Source: Ulota crispa
Lineage: Eukaryota > Streptophyta > Bryopsida > Orthotrichales > Orthotrichaceae
Direction: 5' to 3'
Length of the DNA stretch: 64,000 nt
Assembly: GCA_963920765.1 (NCBI GenBank)
Contig: OY987242.1
Coordinates: forward strand, 11,806,789-11,870,788
Part shown: positions 23,660 to 36,634 of the stretch, in pieces
Layout of the letters: every line of letters starts with the position of its first letter
Numbering within the stretch: the stretch's first letter is position 1
Notes under the pieces: model-generated
Seen by the model: only the letters and a program-made list of their open reading frames with translations
Database searches by the model: none
What the model was told of the DNA's origin: nothing
Position numbers and translations under genes: made by a program

Positions 23660-26485
23660 TCAACAAGCACAGCTTTCTGTCACAGCTCTAGGGTCGTAGC
23701 AAGAACCAGTCCTGGAACAACTAAGATAAGGGATACCCAATTCATGAGAGCACTACCGCAAAGAAAAAAAACTAAGACAGAAGATCAACCTTGTGGCCTT
23801 AACCTACAGGCCACGTGAGGTTTCCAGGCCCGGCCCGACCAGCGAGAGCCGGGAACAAGTCTCCCGGAAAATGAAGAAGACCATCTAGTGAGAGGGCGAA
23901 GAAGGAACGGGAACAGCACGCACGCGTCTAGCACCACTAAGTTAGGCTTTCAGCAAGCCGACCAGCAGCGCCATGAGCACCCAAATTTGGAGCTCAAGAT
24001 GCTTCCACTAATACGACAGCACAGACTATACCCCCAGCCCCGCCTGCCAAGACCCCAGAAAGGGCCAGGACGCGGTTCTGCAGACCTACAGTAGAAGTTG
24101 GTTCTGCAGGCAGGCTGCGGATCGCACTTGGGTAGAAGCCTAGAGCCCCCCCGCCTGCAAGAAAGGGCACACCCGCAACAAAATAACTAACTTGGAAGGC
24201 CTAATTCACCAAATCTCGTTGACGTTAGACTGTTGTACTCCATTCACACCTGGTGACGAAATGACAAAAGACAAGTAAAAGGAACATGGCTGAAGGGGGT
24301 GTATTGACAAATATATAAGCTTGTGTATGTATGTATACTACAGAGAAGCGTTGAACCCTTGCAGGCCAGGTCTCGCGCTCTAAGTTACTATACTATACTA
24401 GATCCGCACAGAGCGGCCCTCACTCCGACAGCCCTCTCTCGGGGCTCAGCGTGGCGCAGGGCTATAGTCGCTCAGCGGATGCCAAGACGGATCCGTGGCG
24501 GTTTGACCTGCGATCAAGGGAACCTGGTGCAAGCAAGCAAGCCCGCCTTCCTCGCTCACGAATCCTCCCCTCCAAGTCTCCGACACCCCATCATGCGGTC
24601 TCCTTCTGGCTGCTGTGCGAGAGTCGCGCTCCCCCTAGACCAGCCCTCTCCTTCGCCACGTGGCCCTTGGCCTGCCTTGGTGCCTCCCCTCCTAAGTTAA
24701 GTTAAGCTTACAACCACCGGAATTTTGTTTTCCTCAAACTCAAAGAGTACTTTCGGAGCTCATACAGTAACTCAGCATTGAAAACCAAATTTAATGTGGA
24801 CGCATTTCATCCCAAGAGAGGCCCTAACTGGATCATCTCTTTGACTGCAAAATGCAAAATTTAAGAAATCCACGCTATTTTTGAAGAATTGGCAACTTCT
24901 TGTAGAGTAGTGGAACACACTATTTATTATTCCCACTGTTTAAAACTCTATGTTTCTTCTCCACATCTCTTGCAATGAATGATATCTTAATCCGTGAATT
25001 TCCCTTTTCCTCCACACAACAAAGAAGAATACACTCAAAGGGATCAAAACTCCAACATAGCCATCCAAGCATGGTTCCAAATTTCCGATTATCAAATTGC
25101 ATTTGTTCTGTTTAATCTTATTGATAGTTGAAAAGAGATTTGAATTTCTTTAATTTTGAACTTTGGAGGGGCACAAGACAATAAAAACAAATTAAAACCT
25201 CTTGCTCCATTTAATGAGGACATTGCATATGTTATGGACAAATAGTAAATACTGGGATCATGCGATGTTTATATTATGCTTAATTTATCTCCTATTACAT
25301 GAACTTAAATGGCACCTTGACTTTGTTATAATATAATGTTATGTTGAACACCTAGATAAATGTTCGTATATTTCATCTTACATGACATCTTACAAATTAT
25401 AGGATGTTGTTTCTAGTCTTCTTTTTGAGAGGTATTCACTTGCAAAATGCCTGCTACTTCATTCGCTATGATTTTAGCTTTCAGATTTTAGGGCAGAGAA
25501 CCTCATCTACTCCTGCTGAATGATGTTATGGTATGAATCGTTAGTAACTTAGTGTAAGCTTTCACGTCACAGTAGCCACTGAGTGTTCCAGGATGGGATT
25601 TTCTAAGTTACTAGGTTCTGCATTCTGAGATTGGGCAGAGACCTGTCAGGTTCTGACATGAAAGAACTGCTGCAACTTCCAGTAAAGGCCCAGACCGCGG
25701 AATTAGGGTCCCCTTCCTGCTTGGGATGGTGCCACATGAGGCCGGATGCATCCTGATACGGTATATGGAGAATGGGCCATTCAATGCTACATTCTACAAC
25801 ATATTTTTCATGAAGTTTTGATTGCAAATTGAAATACGTGCACTGCGACTATTTCCATATACTTTTATATCGGCTCTTTCCTCTTTCTTCTTCTTCTGAG
25901 AGGTGCAAACAACGTTGTATTTCAATGCAAAAGGAGAGTATACCTTGCCTGGAATACATACCCCATTTAAGGCTGCAACTTTGAGGCTACATGGAGTAAG
26001 ATTATGAGTCAGCTCAAAGAGAATGATGTTTTCCAGCTAATTGAAGCAACTCCAGCAAAGCACAGCACAGGTCATCCATCGTCATCCCCAAGGCGTGTCT
26101 GCTCCTGCCCATGTATTGACGTAACATTATTCACCAGAGCTAGCAAGATCCCCCTATGCCTCCATGCACCCAGGCCAAAAATTTAAAATACATCAGAGCT
26201 ATGTAGGAGCTCGAGGGTCATTACAACGAGTTGCAAATGGCTTGCCCATGTATCCCATGTAAGAAGATTCTTTTTACTTCTGTTCACTACAAGAAAATTT
26301 TGCAGCAGGTGCAACATTAAAAAAACGTGGCATTTTACTTCATAAACGCTCTGGCCTCTGTGACGAAGCTTTGCAAAATGTACAACCAACAAATCTAATA
26401 CTCGGATTTAAGCGTTACTTCTAAAATAGCAGCATATGGAAATAAAATAAGCTGCTCGTTTCTTTCATGGGAACATTGCATTCTT
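23660..26485. other. Intergenic; GC-rich to 24.7 kb, then AT-rich
   Basis: ORFs at 24323-24705 overlap in two frames of a GC-rich block and look like composition artefacts. Nothing else recognised. Confidence 0.4.
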
Positions 26486-26495
26486 GCATTTAGAA

Positions 26496-26925
26496 AAAAT
26501 TTAGCCCTCAAAAGAGTCCCCAACATTTGACAAAGCAAGCTATCATTTGGGGGCTAGGCATGCTAGCATGAGTACATAAACAAATTATTTATATCCTATT
26601 GCTATCTTGTATAGCCACATGCACAATTTGAGACAATACAAAAAACATTATATTGATAAAATAATTATGTAAATGAACTCACTAGTCACTATCCAAGTAT
26701 TTCACTCATCTATACAAAATGAGTAAAATAGAATTTATGGTTCTGTTGTACCCACATCTTTGTCCAATTGGGATGGTATAACAATATAATTTTCATGATT
26801 GCATTGAATTCAAAAGATGGGTGAAAATAGGGGATTAATGATTTTTTTGTTGTAAATTGTAATAAGTACATATCTTAGAATCCTTGTTGAGACTTTGGAA
26901 GGGACTCTTTGAGGGCTCAAAATTT
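26496..26925. mobile_element. TIR MITE with GAGCCCTCAAAGAGTCCC-type ends
   Basis: The left end AGCCCTCAAAAGAGTCCC and the right end GGGACTCTTTGAGGGCT are inverted repeats about 430 bp apart. Similar AAAATTT sequences flank both sides, so the target duplication is unclear. Confidence 0.6.
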
Positions 26926-27354
26926 TCCATGAGTCATGTGAAGCGTCCTCCACAATGCTTTCATTCTGTTACTGCCAGTCGAATTGTCATTGAACTTCCT
27001 ACTTTTTATTGGCTAAAAGCTTTATTTTAGTGTTTAAAAACACTACCAATGTATACTTGCATTTACCATAAATAAAAGTCTTGGATGTAGGACCTAAAGC
27101 AATACGAGCTTGAACTTCATGTAAATTTTATATATGTTCCATCCCTTTAACTTGACAGTGACCAAGTGACAACACCCTCGTGTAGGAAGTGGGAACAAAC
27201 GTGAGAACAGCAAAATTAAATGTTAATCCTCACATTTCCGAAGCATAAGCGTAATAGACTTTGTTAACAAATTCTTTATTTCTTTCCTTAAATGGTTATC
27301 AAACAAATGATATTCAAAATCAGTGCAAACCGTCAAAACTGGCTAAATAACTTA

Positions 27355-28279
27355 TTAACCCTTTAACGACCACACCCATTTTCACAGAATCCACTGAAAA
27401 CACTGAAAACATGGTCTGTAAGCTTAGATTTGGAATTTACTCAAATATGGATCCATTTTCAATAATCCAACCGTATAAATGGAAAGTACACCTTGTTTTT
27501 TTTAAAGCATCAAAATTTCAACTAGATTTATCATTGGAGGTGAAATACCATAATGATTGAGTGAGCCGTATGGGGAAAATCTATTGTGTTTCATTCTTGT
27601 TCAATTTTGAATGTTAACCTTTCATGCAAGTTTTGATTGAGAAGAGCCTTACATTTCTAAAAAGCAAGGTTTCCCACCTTTTCAACAAGACTAGTTTCAC
27701 ACAAAATAAACAAAAATAGCAATCACAAGGTGTAGCTAAGTGGACAAAAAGGGTCAAAAAACCCACTTTCTTTGCTACCCTAAAATGGTTCTACAAGAAA
27801 TTTGATAATTATTCTCAAAAATCCAATTGGTGAAAACAATCAAGAGTTGGCCTTAAATGTAGGATGACAAGTTTTAAAGCCAAAATGACAACAACATTTC
27901 AGTAGATTTTCAAATACTACAATTATACTATTACCATATATGAAAAAAATACAAGCGTATTTCTTAAGCAATGTGAGTTTTTTTAGAATTGTGCAATTGA
28001 AATTTGACATTCTTCTTGCATACTTGATGTATTGTGTTGTTGCTTTGACCCATCTTTGACAAAAATTGGATACATATTTTGAAGCCATGCCATATAAACA
28101 CCATTATTTATCAACTCACATACCCAATTGCATTGTTATTTGTTCAGATGGATGTAAAATTCTTGTGATCACATGCATACTTCAAGACCAAATTCCAAAT
28201 TATTGAGCAATTTCAACCTACAGGCCAAAAACCACTCCTAGCGACCAAAATATGGTCGCGGTGGTCCTTAAAGGGTTAA
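27355..28279. mobile_element. TTAA-flanked TIR element, 925 bp (long subfamily, copy 2)
   Basis: Inverted copy of 7951-8862. Ends are TTAACCCTTTAACGACCAC and GTGGTCCTTAAAGGGTTAA, with the ACCAAAATATGGTCGC palindrome just inside the right end. Similarity to copy 1 runs through the whole interior. Confidence 0.85.
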
Positions 28280-29271
28280 GCTTAGTAAGCTTAGTTGTGG
28301 TTTCTGTTTTTGGGTACATCTCTTACATTGTGTGGTGTTTTTACATACCAAAAATACAAAAGTTATTAAAGATAAAGATCTGCATGTATTTCCACACTCG
28401 TACCATCTTGGGATACTTTAAAACTACTCATTAAATGCTTGAGCACATTAAAATCTTACGGTAATTATAGTGTCGTTGTCTCGGTATATATGAAAGTCAT
28501 TTTGACGGCTTCAGTTCAGAATGAATTTGTGAGTTTGAGAGTTCAGGAAATAGATTTGTCTTTTTCACTGTACTGTACGTATTTGATCCTGGTCCAGCGT
28601 CAGAGATTCAGGCTGAATTTAGGTCACTTTTTTCTTTTTTCTTCTTTTTTTAATATTTTGTTTCGTTTTTCTTTCCTACTGGACACAAATCAACGTCGTA
28701 TTGGGTATTTGGGGTTCTGTAATTATCATGAGCATCAGCCTGGTCCTCTCTCCAGCTCCTCTCATAATAGCAGCACTAAACTTGATCTTGCACCAACTGA
28801 AAATTGATCAGTGTCTGAAGAATAAGATTGAGTACTGCGATATGCCGCTCATACAGAATTATCTCAATCTTCTACAAGATCATAATCCCAACTGATTGAA
28901 AATCTTTTCTTTGCAATTTTCTTTCTTTGAATTCAAACCCTCTGGGCTCAGCAGCTCAGATCTCAGTCTTTCACCCTTGTTTGTTTGGAGGTTTGATCTC
29001 TCCAATGTCTCCATTACCTAGGTTTTCCGAACTAAAAAATTTCCCATTTTTGCTAACTATGGAAATACCACACTATTTACTGTAAAAAGTATCCACCACA
29101 CTTATACATCCATGCACCCACATTCTAAAATTACTGTGGTTTACAATAAGGTGGAAGCACCTATAGCCAATAACACCCCATACCCAACCAATAGGGTGCC
29201 CTTTTTTCAATTTTGGCACATTTGGAATGTTTTCTTTTGTTTTTTTCAAGGCTAAGGCCACTTAACCCCTA
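28280..29271. other. Intergenic, nothing recognised
   Basis: Short overlapping ORFs (28439-28895) show no domain or splice pattern that I can support. Confidence 0.45.
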
Positions 29272-29773
29272 AAGGCACATTGTCCCTTTGGGGGACAAAT
29301 GGAATTTCAGGCATGTACTTATGGCTAAACTACTTTGCGTGATTTTTCTGGAACTTTTTTTGAAGGTGAGGAATTCAAAGATCTACGTGGGGATGTAATT
29401 TTTCTTCGGAGAGAAACCACACCTACCCGCAAACTAAAACTTCTCATAACTTTCATCTCATCTATTAGAATTGAATGATTCAAAGCTCCCCACGCCTATA
29501 TAAGTCTAAAGAACCTATTTCAGATTTTTCTTTGAAAACAATGCAATTTTTAAAAAAGTTTTTGGACTGCCTAGAGTCCCTTGTTTTTTAATTATTCATT
29601 TTTAACTTCTTCAATAAATGTCGGAATGAAGAAAAATTACATTCCCACATAGATCTTTGAATTCCTCACCTTCAATAAAAGTTTCAGAAAATCACGCAAA
29701 GTAGTCTAGCCATAGGTACGTGCCCAAAATTCTATTTGTCCCCCAAAAGGGCCCTTGGACCTTTAGGGGTTAA
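29272..29773. mobile_element. TTAA-flanked long foldback element, 502 bp
   Basis: Begins TTAACCCCTAAAGGCACA and ends GGACCTTTAGGGGTTAA. The two arms are complementary for about 150 bp or more: GAGGAATTCAAAGATCTACG on the left pairs with TAGATCTTTGAATTCCTCAC on the right. Both arms look like the left end of the X subfamily, including the TTGTCCC...GGGACAA palindrome. Confidence 0.85.
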
Positions 29774-30393
29774 GTTATGTCACATATCCCAAAGTGCAAT
29801 AGGAAATAATGAGCTAAAAGTAGTTTGGTTATTATTGGAATTACATAAATCTAAAAGTTGGCAATGGGTTCAAATCACTTTTTGACTTCCAAAGTTCACA
29901 AAAGGAATAATTTTGCAAATTAAAATTATGAAAATTTTACATTTCTAGAATTTCTTATCTTCCAACATTGGAAAAATATTTGTTGTCTCAAACTCTTTGT
30001 AGTTTGTTGCAAGATTGCTCAAGTTATTGGGTATGAGTGCTTCCACCAAGTGAATCAAGACAATATTTACATTTTGGGATTATTAGCAATCAAATTCAAG
30101 GTGAACGCAGATCTTCATAAAAATTCTAGGGGTTGTGTTGTGTACGATTTTTCGTGAAAATGTGAACTCGTAATCTACGTTTTTCATATTTTAGGTTGTA
30201 TAACACAAACAATGAAGACATCATGTATCTATAACGTTAGATTCCATACGCGGGACTTACATTTTTCCAATTTATTGAACATGGTAATTATATAATGTTT
30301 ATCACAAATCCCGCATTTGAATCTGACGAAATGATATTCTAAAAATAGGGGTATCGTTGGGGTTGGGACTTGGGAGGTTGAGAGATGCTTTCA

Positions 30394-30653
30394 AATACCA
30401 TATTAGTTTAATTGGGAAAAACAGTACATTTTGGGATTTTTGAAGGATTATGGTGATCACTTTAATCTGAGCTCTAGAGTTTTTTTTTGTACACGTACCC
30501 GCACCTCAAAGGAAAAGTTTGAGAGAGGGGAAAAATTTTTAATGGCTCAAACTAAATGTGATACCTACAAATCTGGTTTAAGGTAACTTTTTGGATTTAA
30601 GGTGGAGTACAAAATGAGACCCCTGATTTTCCCAAATTAAGTAATATGGTGTT
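30394..30653. mobile_element. AACACCATATT-family MITE, 260 bp
   Basis: TIRs AATACCATATTAGTTTAATT and CCAAATTAAGTAATATGGTGTT-like complement are flanked by TTCA (30390-30393, 30654-30657). The core is more diverged than in the other copies. Confidence 0.8.
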
Positions 30654-30684
30654 TTCAGTGAATTATAACAATCAGTGTCAATCA

Positions 30685-30732
30685 ATACACGTTAAATTCA
30701 ACATTGATACACGTTAAATTCAACATTGATTG
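30685..30732. repeat. Tandem duplication, 22-bp unit
   Basis: ACACGTTAAATTCAACATTG occurs twice in direct succession. Confidence 0.75.
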
Positions 30733-30734
30733 TG

Positions 30735-32285
30735 GGCAGTTCTGAAAACTATTGTGGTAAATTAAATTTCAGATTCATACTAATTAAAATGTATGGCTTT
30801 GATATAACGAATTAATGATGTGCCTTTGTTTGAAACAAAACAACTTTACAATAGTGCATGATAAGGAACTAAAATCACTAGAGAAAGCTAAATGTTTCGT
30901 TCTTGTAAAATTTTAGAGGGAGAATATATTTTTTGGTTTCCAAGCATTTACTCCTATAGTTTTTCCGTTAGTGTAGGAAACATGAAAGTTATTGATTACA
31001 TTTACATTCAACAATGAGACAAAATACTTCACCGTACTATAATTTTGGTGATATCAATGGTAGATTCTATTGGTCAATTATTCAATTTGTTACTTTGTAT
31101 TCATTGGGATTTGGGACTTCTATTTTGAAAAGCATTTCCAACTGCAACTAAATGATCACATTGCTCAAATTTCAAAAATAATACTTTTCAATTCTTCTTT
31201 CAAGTGAAGTTTCACGATTCAATTCATTTATTAGAACGCAGATATGTCCTAAAACTTTAAGAAGAAGAAGCCATTGGTTAGTACACACTGGAAATGAAAG
31301 AATAAATACACATCATAATCATTTATGAACAAAGTATTGTGAATATATAATTACATGTTGATGATAAATATTCTTCCCACAATAACTTAATTCAACAGCC
31401 AACAAAATTCACCTCTACAGAGATGTGGACAAAAAGATCCATTCTTCATTCAAACTCTTTTTATGCAATCAATTCTTCACCAAATCTAAAACCAATTACA
31501 CATTTTAAAAGTTTATAAAAGGGAGAATATGCATTAAATTTTGAAGAGTAGAGTATTCCAACTCCATGCCTTTAACCCATGTCAAAAGCAATTTTGTACT
31601 ATCAAATATGCTATATTCATCAACTTTTAGTCTCCCATCAACACTTTTTTAGCTTTTGATCACCTTTTAGAGCTTAAAATTGCCTCAACTCAAGCAAGCC
31701 TCTTTTAGATAGAAAGAAGGACACAATGCACTAAAATTTGACATAAATCAAATTAGAAGAAGTGTTAATAAAAAATCATTTAGAAAAAGCATCAGATTGT
31801 GATTAAAATGCTTTTAAAATCAATACAATTCCATCATCACTCTAAAATCAATACATTCTCACCCCATTATTAGAACTTTCAACATACATACTTTTAAATT
31901 TTAGATTTAGTGGAGTATTGATGGTGTGACAGGGATGTGATTGAGAAATGTATCCTTGTGTCCCCATCTATATATAGTCAAAATAATCAAAATTTATCAC
32001 ATAGTTGTTGATTTTTAAATCTAAATCCAATCTTTTGGATGGAATTTTAAAAATTAAATCAAAAATAAAGGTCCAAATGCTCACGCCCAAGTTTGATCTG
32101 TTTATATTAAAAAAACTATAATTCTTGCAATAGCAACTGAAAACATAGAACACACATTGTTGTGACTGTGTGACGTAGGCCCTTTATACTGTACACAAAA
32201 TGATAAACATTAAATTGTCTCATAGCTCGTTTTCTTGTTCAGTGGTATGAATGGGAAAATATAAATTTAACTTATCCTAAATTCA
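30735..32285. other. Intergenic, nothing recognised
   Basis: AT-rich, no gene or repeat supported. Confidence 0.45.
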
Positions 32286-32288
32286 TGT

Positions 32289-32340
32289 CTTGATTCTGTA
32301 TTTGATTCTGTATTTGATTCTGTATTTGATTCTGTATTTA
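32289..32340. repeat. 12-bp tandem repeat, four units
   Basis: TTGATTCTGTAT repeats four times, the last unit diverged. Confidence 0.85.
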
Positions 32341-32403
32341 ATATAGGGCTATTCTTTAAGGCAGATACTAGAGAAGTTTGATGGTAAAGATTAGAATCAC
32401 TTG

Positions 32404-32725
32404 AGTAGGAGGCTCGAACTCCTTTAGGGCACTAATATCGCTCACCTCTCCAAATGAACTCTATTGGTACATGTCCTATTTGTAACCTTTCAGAAATGTA
32501 CAAGAGACGTACATTTGAGGAAGTGCATTTTAGAGCCTTATGACCTTTCCACTTCAAAATTTCATAACTCATTCCACATTGCTCTAAAAAATACAAAACA
32601 ACTTAAATTAGATGCCAATTCCTCTTGTCTTATTGAAAAAATATTTCAAAAAGTTTCACCTCCCCCAAAATTCAGTTTCAGCTCTTATATGGTCGGTTTA
32701 AGAGCCTCTTACCTTAGGACAAGGA
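32404..32725. mobile_element. AGGTAGGAGGC-end TIR element, copy 1
   Basis: Left TAGGAGGCTCG and right GAGCCTCTTACCTTA are inverted. The interior matches 34262-34608 (TTAGATGCCAATTC, TCTTGTCTT, GGTCGGTTTA). Confidence 0.65.
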
Positions 32726-33285
32726 GGAAACATGTGCCAAGTTTGTAGCAATCAAACGCATTGTGTATCCATATTCTTTTTTGAAGGTCAAAGACACAAA
32801 TATCTAAGTGGAAGTTAAATGATTGCCATGTTACATTAATATTGAAATAATATGCTTGTAGACTTTGAATGTGATTAATGGGTGTGCTTCTTCAAATAAA
32901 TTAACCTTCTTGGTTGATTGTGCTAGATTTAAAAGTTCGATAGATTTAAGGCATTGAATCTATCATGCTGCTAAGCTATACAATTAGTTTGATCAAAAAT
33001 ATAGTTAGGTTTTAGACATGAGCAATAAAATTTCAAAAGTAGAGTAATCTTTGAAACCAAGGCAATTAATGAGTGTTATTTTTAGACTTAGTTCTTGATA
33101 AATACCATTGCTATTAACATTAAAACTTTGAATGTGTCTTTTTAGCCTTCATTGTGTGTACTTCATCAAGTTTTTGAGTAGAAAAAACTTAAGGGATCGT
33201 GACTATTAGAAATGATTGAAAATTGATTTTTGAAACCAAAAGATTAAAATTTTATTTATAGTGAATGTTGATTGCATTTGTTAAA

Positions 33286-33683
33286 GGGAATTGATATATG
33301 CACATCCATGGTGTGATATATGTATAATTGTACATACAAGGGGAGGGGGGTAAATTTTAGATATTTACCATCAACAAGTTGGATTTGGAAAGTTTGAACT
33401 CATATTTGGAGAGACCTTGATTTAGTCTAGAACCACAAAAGAGGTTACAATTGAACAATGCTTAGTGAAAGTACTTAACCTTTTTTACAAACAAGGGTAA
33501 AAGGTAATAATTTTCCCCCTAGCTAAGCTTTTTCATTAGGCATTGTTCAATTGTAATCTCCTTTATGGTTTTGGACTAAATCAAGATCCCTTAATCCAAA
33601 TCTAAATTCAAACTTTCCAAATTCAACTTGTTGATGGTAAACATCTAAAATTTACTCACCCCGGTGTGCATATATCAATTCCC
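33286..33683. mobile_element. Long foldback element, copy 1
   Basis: Almost the entire element is an inverted repeat with arms of about 190 bp. GGGAATTGATATATGCAC pairs with GTGCATATATCAATTCCC, and ATTGAACAATGC with GCATTGTTCAAT. It belongs to the same family as 36635-37045. Non-coding. Confidence 0.8.
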
Positions 33684-34261
33684 TTCTTTTAGGGTACCAA
33701 TGATTTATTTGAATTGAAGAATCATTTGACTTTTTTTTTTATATGTTGAGAAATATATAAGTTTAATAAGGATGTTTAGTCATTTGAGTCCAATCACACA
33801 AGTTCAAAGGTAACCATGTCATTCTTGAGAAAACTATTGGCATTAAAAGAGTATGATTTAATTTAGACTAAGCTTTTGAACAACAGTGAAATTCAAGCCA
33901 CAATTTGTGACAAATGCAAATTATATGAAAAAACATGTCAATATTAAAAGTATTCATTCATATAAACAACAGAAAACCTTTCAATTGAACAATTAAAGCC
34001 ATTGTCTATATGGGTATACTTGGATGACTTGCAAATTGCCACATTTATATGTGCCTTTTTCACAAATACTATGTGCTTAAATCATGAATGCGTTTGTGAT
34101 TCAACATTAGCTAATAGCATGTCCATTAATGACATTTGAATTGGCAAAAAACTTGGGACTTATAGCTTCACAATAAATCCCAAGTTCAAAGTCTTCATTC
34201 ACTAGCCAAATCCCACCCTTTTAGAATAAAATGATTAAGCCCTCTGTGGTTTATTATTTTT

Positions 34262-34608
34262 AAGGTAGGAGGCTTGAAAACCGTCCAGCTCTAAAACCGC
34301 TCAGCCTCTCAAATCTACCCCTTCTGTACATACCTCTTCTGTACATTTTTTTTCCGTAGATTTCTAAAATGTACAATCAAGGTACATTTGAGGAGGAGAG
34401 CGGTTTTAGAACCCTATACCATTTCAGCATCAAATTTTCATAACTAATTCCACAAAACTTCAAAAAATATGAAACAACTTGGGTTAGATGCCAATTCTTC
34501 TTGTCTTTCAAGGAAAAGTTATTGAAAAATATTTCAAGAAGATCCACCTCCCCAAAAGTTAGTTTCAACCCTTAGATGGTCGGTTTACAAGCCTCCTACC
34601 TCACCCCT
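34262..34608. mobile_element. AGGTAGGAGGC-end TIR element, copy 2
   Basis: Left AAGGTAGGAGGCTTGAAAAC and right GTTTACAAGCCTCCTACCT form terminal inverted repeats. The body is similar to 32404-32725. Confidence 0.75.
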
Positions 34609-34695
34609 TTACAAAGTAACAAAGTTGGGATATGAAGTTAAACTGACACCTGTCGAGTTGGGACATGGGACATAAATGGTATGAACTACCCCTTA

Positions 34696-35113
34696 GAGCA
34701 TTGCCAATGTAGCCGGAACACTAGCATGGGAAACCTTGTCAAACCATCTCTGACTGCAATCCACTTACCAAGGAGGGCCATTTCCCAACCTCCCAGGCCC
34801 CAATGTAAACAAGTTATGACATTCACTAAACACAGTTTTTTTATTGTTTATGCCTCTTTTAAGTGCTTATGTGAGGAGATTCATGTCAAAAATATCTGAA
34901 ATTGCCTTAGAGTTAGAGAATCAAACACTCTAAAGTGGTATGCAGGACTCTCCAAATAGTGCAAATATGCAAGGGAGGAGCTCTTACATGAGGAACCCTG
35001 AAAAATACAATTACAAGTACCTGCTGCATTGGAACCCTGATTTTCACTCAAGCTGAACATAACAATCTGTAAAAAAAATTCAGTGCCTTGTTACGGCTAC
35101 ATTGGGGATGCTC
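34696..35113. mobile_element. PIF/Harbinger-type MITE, 418 bp
   Basis: TIRs GAGCATTGCCAATGTAGCCG and GAGCATCCCCAATGTAGCCG (reverse complement of the right end) are flanked by the 3-bp target duplication TTA (34693-34695, 35114-35116). A TTA/TAA duplication with GAGCATC-type ends is typical of plant PIF/Harbinger MITEs. Confidence 0.85.
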
Positions 35114-35116
35114 TTA

Positions 35117-35940
35117 CGGCCTTATATCAACCCCCTGGCTGCCACAAACTGAGTCCAGCTCACTGGAATTCAAGTTTTGGATGAAAACCCTGGCTTGGTT
35201 TGTATTTACATCCTTCAAAACTAAAGAAAAAAATCAGCAATTTTACCTTACATTTTGACCCAAAGCGTCCCTCGTAAGGATTACCTACCGTAAATACTTT
35301 GAAAACTCCACTTTTGGAGCAAGGGCACATTTAGGACACCCCCACTTTAGAATAGCAAATATGGATTTATATAGCTTGAGTAACGTTAGGTAGACTCATA
35401 GAGGCAGCAACGCCCAATCATTTTGATCGCTTAGGTGAAAAAATACACAAAACTTGTTCAAAGCTTGTAGAAGATAGAAGAAATAAAAAATGGTATTGGT
35501 TGGAACAAGATTTGAGGAATTTTAGTGAAATCAATGACACATGATCTGCAAAAATGTATAGGTTACAATTTGGGTCGTAGTTTAATTTTAGTCTTAGTAT
35601 TTTAAAGATTTTATGTCACATAAAATTAATTGTTATAAATAATATAACTATAAACAAAAATTATATGATTTTGCATTCCTACTTGAAAAGTGAAGATGTT
35701 GGTCTAGAAAGTCACCTTTTTAGTATGTCAGTTCTTTGAAGTTACATGTATTTAAAATTTATGCTATACACACTTTCATTATCCATAAATTAAGGAAACA
35801 ATCAAACAAACAAAGATTAATACGTACTAAACTAGTAACAACCTTGCTTAGTTTCTTAAAAAATCTAGACATGTTTCATCTAAATTCAAGTAATCAAGAA
35901 GCAACATAATCCTAAGCCAAATTTCTAATGTCCAAAAAAT
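35117..35940. other. Intergenic, nothing recognised
   Basis: AT-rich, no supported gene. Confidence 0.45.
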
Positions 35941-35949
35941 TATTGAGAG

Positions 35950-36053
35950 GAAGAATAGGAAATTATCTAAAGTATATTGTAAAAGCTAGGAAATTATCTA
36001 ATATATAACGTAAAAGCTAGGAAATTATCTAATATATAACGTAAAAGCTAGGT
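35950..36053. repeat. 33-bp tandem repeat, about three units
   Basis: GCTAGGAAATTATCTAATAT repeats with a following ATAACGTAAAA. The first unit is diverged. Confidence 0.8.
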
Positions 36054-36634
36054 AGTCTACTATTACAAGAAAACACAAATGTATTTACAATAAAAAGAAT
36101 CCTCCTCTCACCAATTAGTAAAAGATATGATCTAAACCAATCATGTTAAAAAAAAGCAATATGCTAAAACTAAACATTAAATTGCTTGATAAATGCATGC
36201 ATGTATGCGCAAAGATCAATATTTGAAAAATGATTAAAAAAAAATCAATATATACTTTTGAGATTTCACTACACGCGTGTTATTTAATAATGATACTTTA
36301 AAAAAATTATCTTTTAGATGTCAAGTTACTTGTTTTATAGCATATATTATTTCCATTATCAAGACCTTGTAGTTCTCTAAAGGCAAAGAAAAGAAAAAGA
36401 ACTTCCAAGGCTTTTTTTCTAATCTTTATGAATATGGACTTAAGGACTATATTTTTGCCTACAAATACCTTGCAAATTGATATGAGTGGTTTAGAATGTA
36501 TTGTTTCTAAAAGAGTTCATTTTTTAAAAGAAAACCAAAATTATGTTGTTAGTACTTCTATTGTGGACCTACGTGTGGGAGTGTTTTGGGTGCATCAATG
36601 AGGCATCATATCACTAATATTGATTATTTGAATA

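Noticed and set aside
24323..24705. Two overlapping ORFs in a GC-rich block
   Set aside because: Both frames open because of base composition; no recognisable product.
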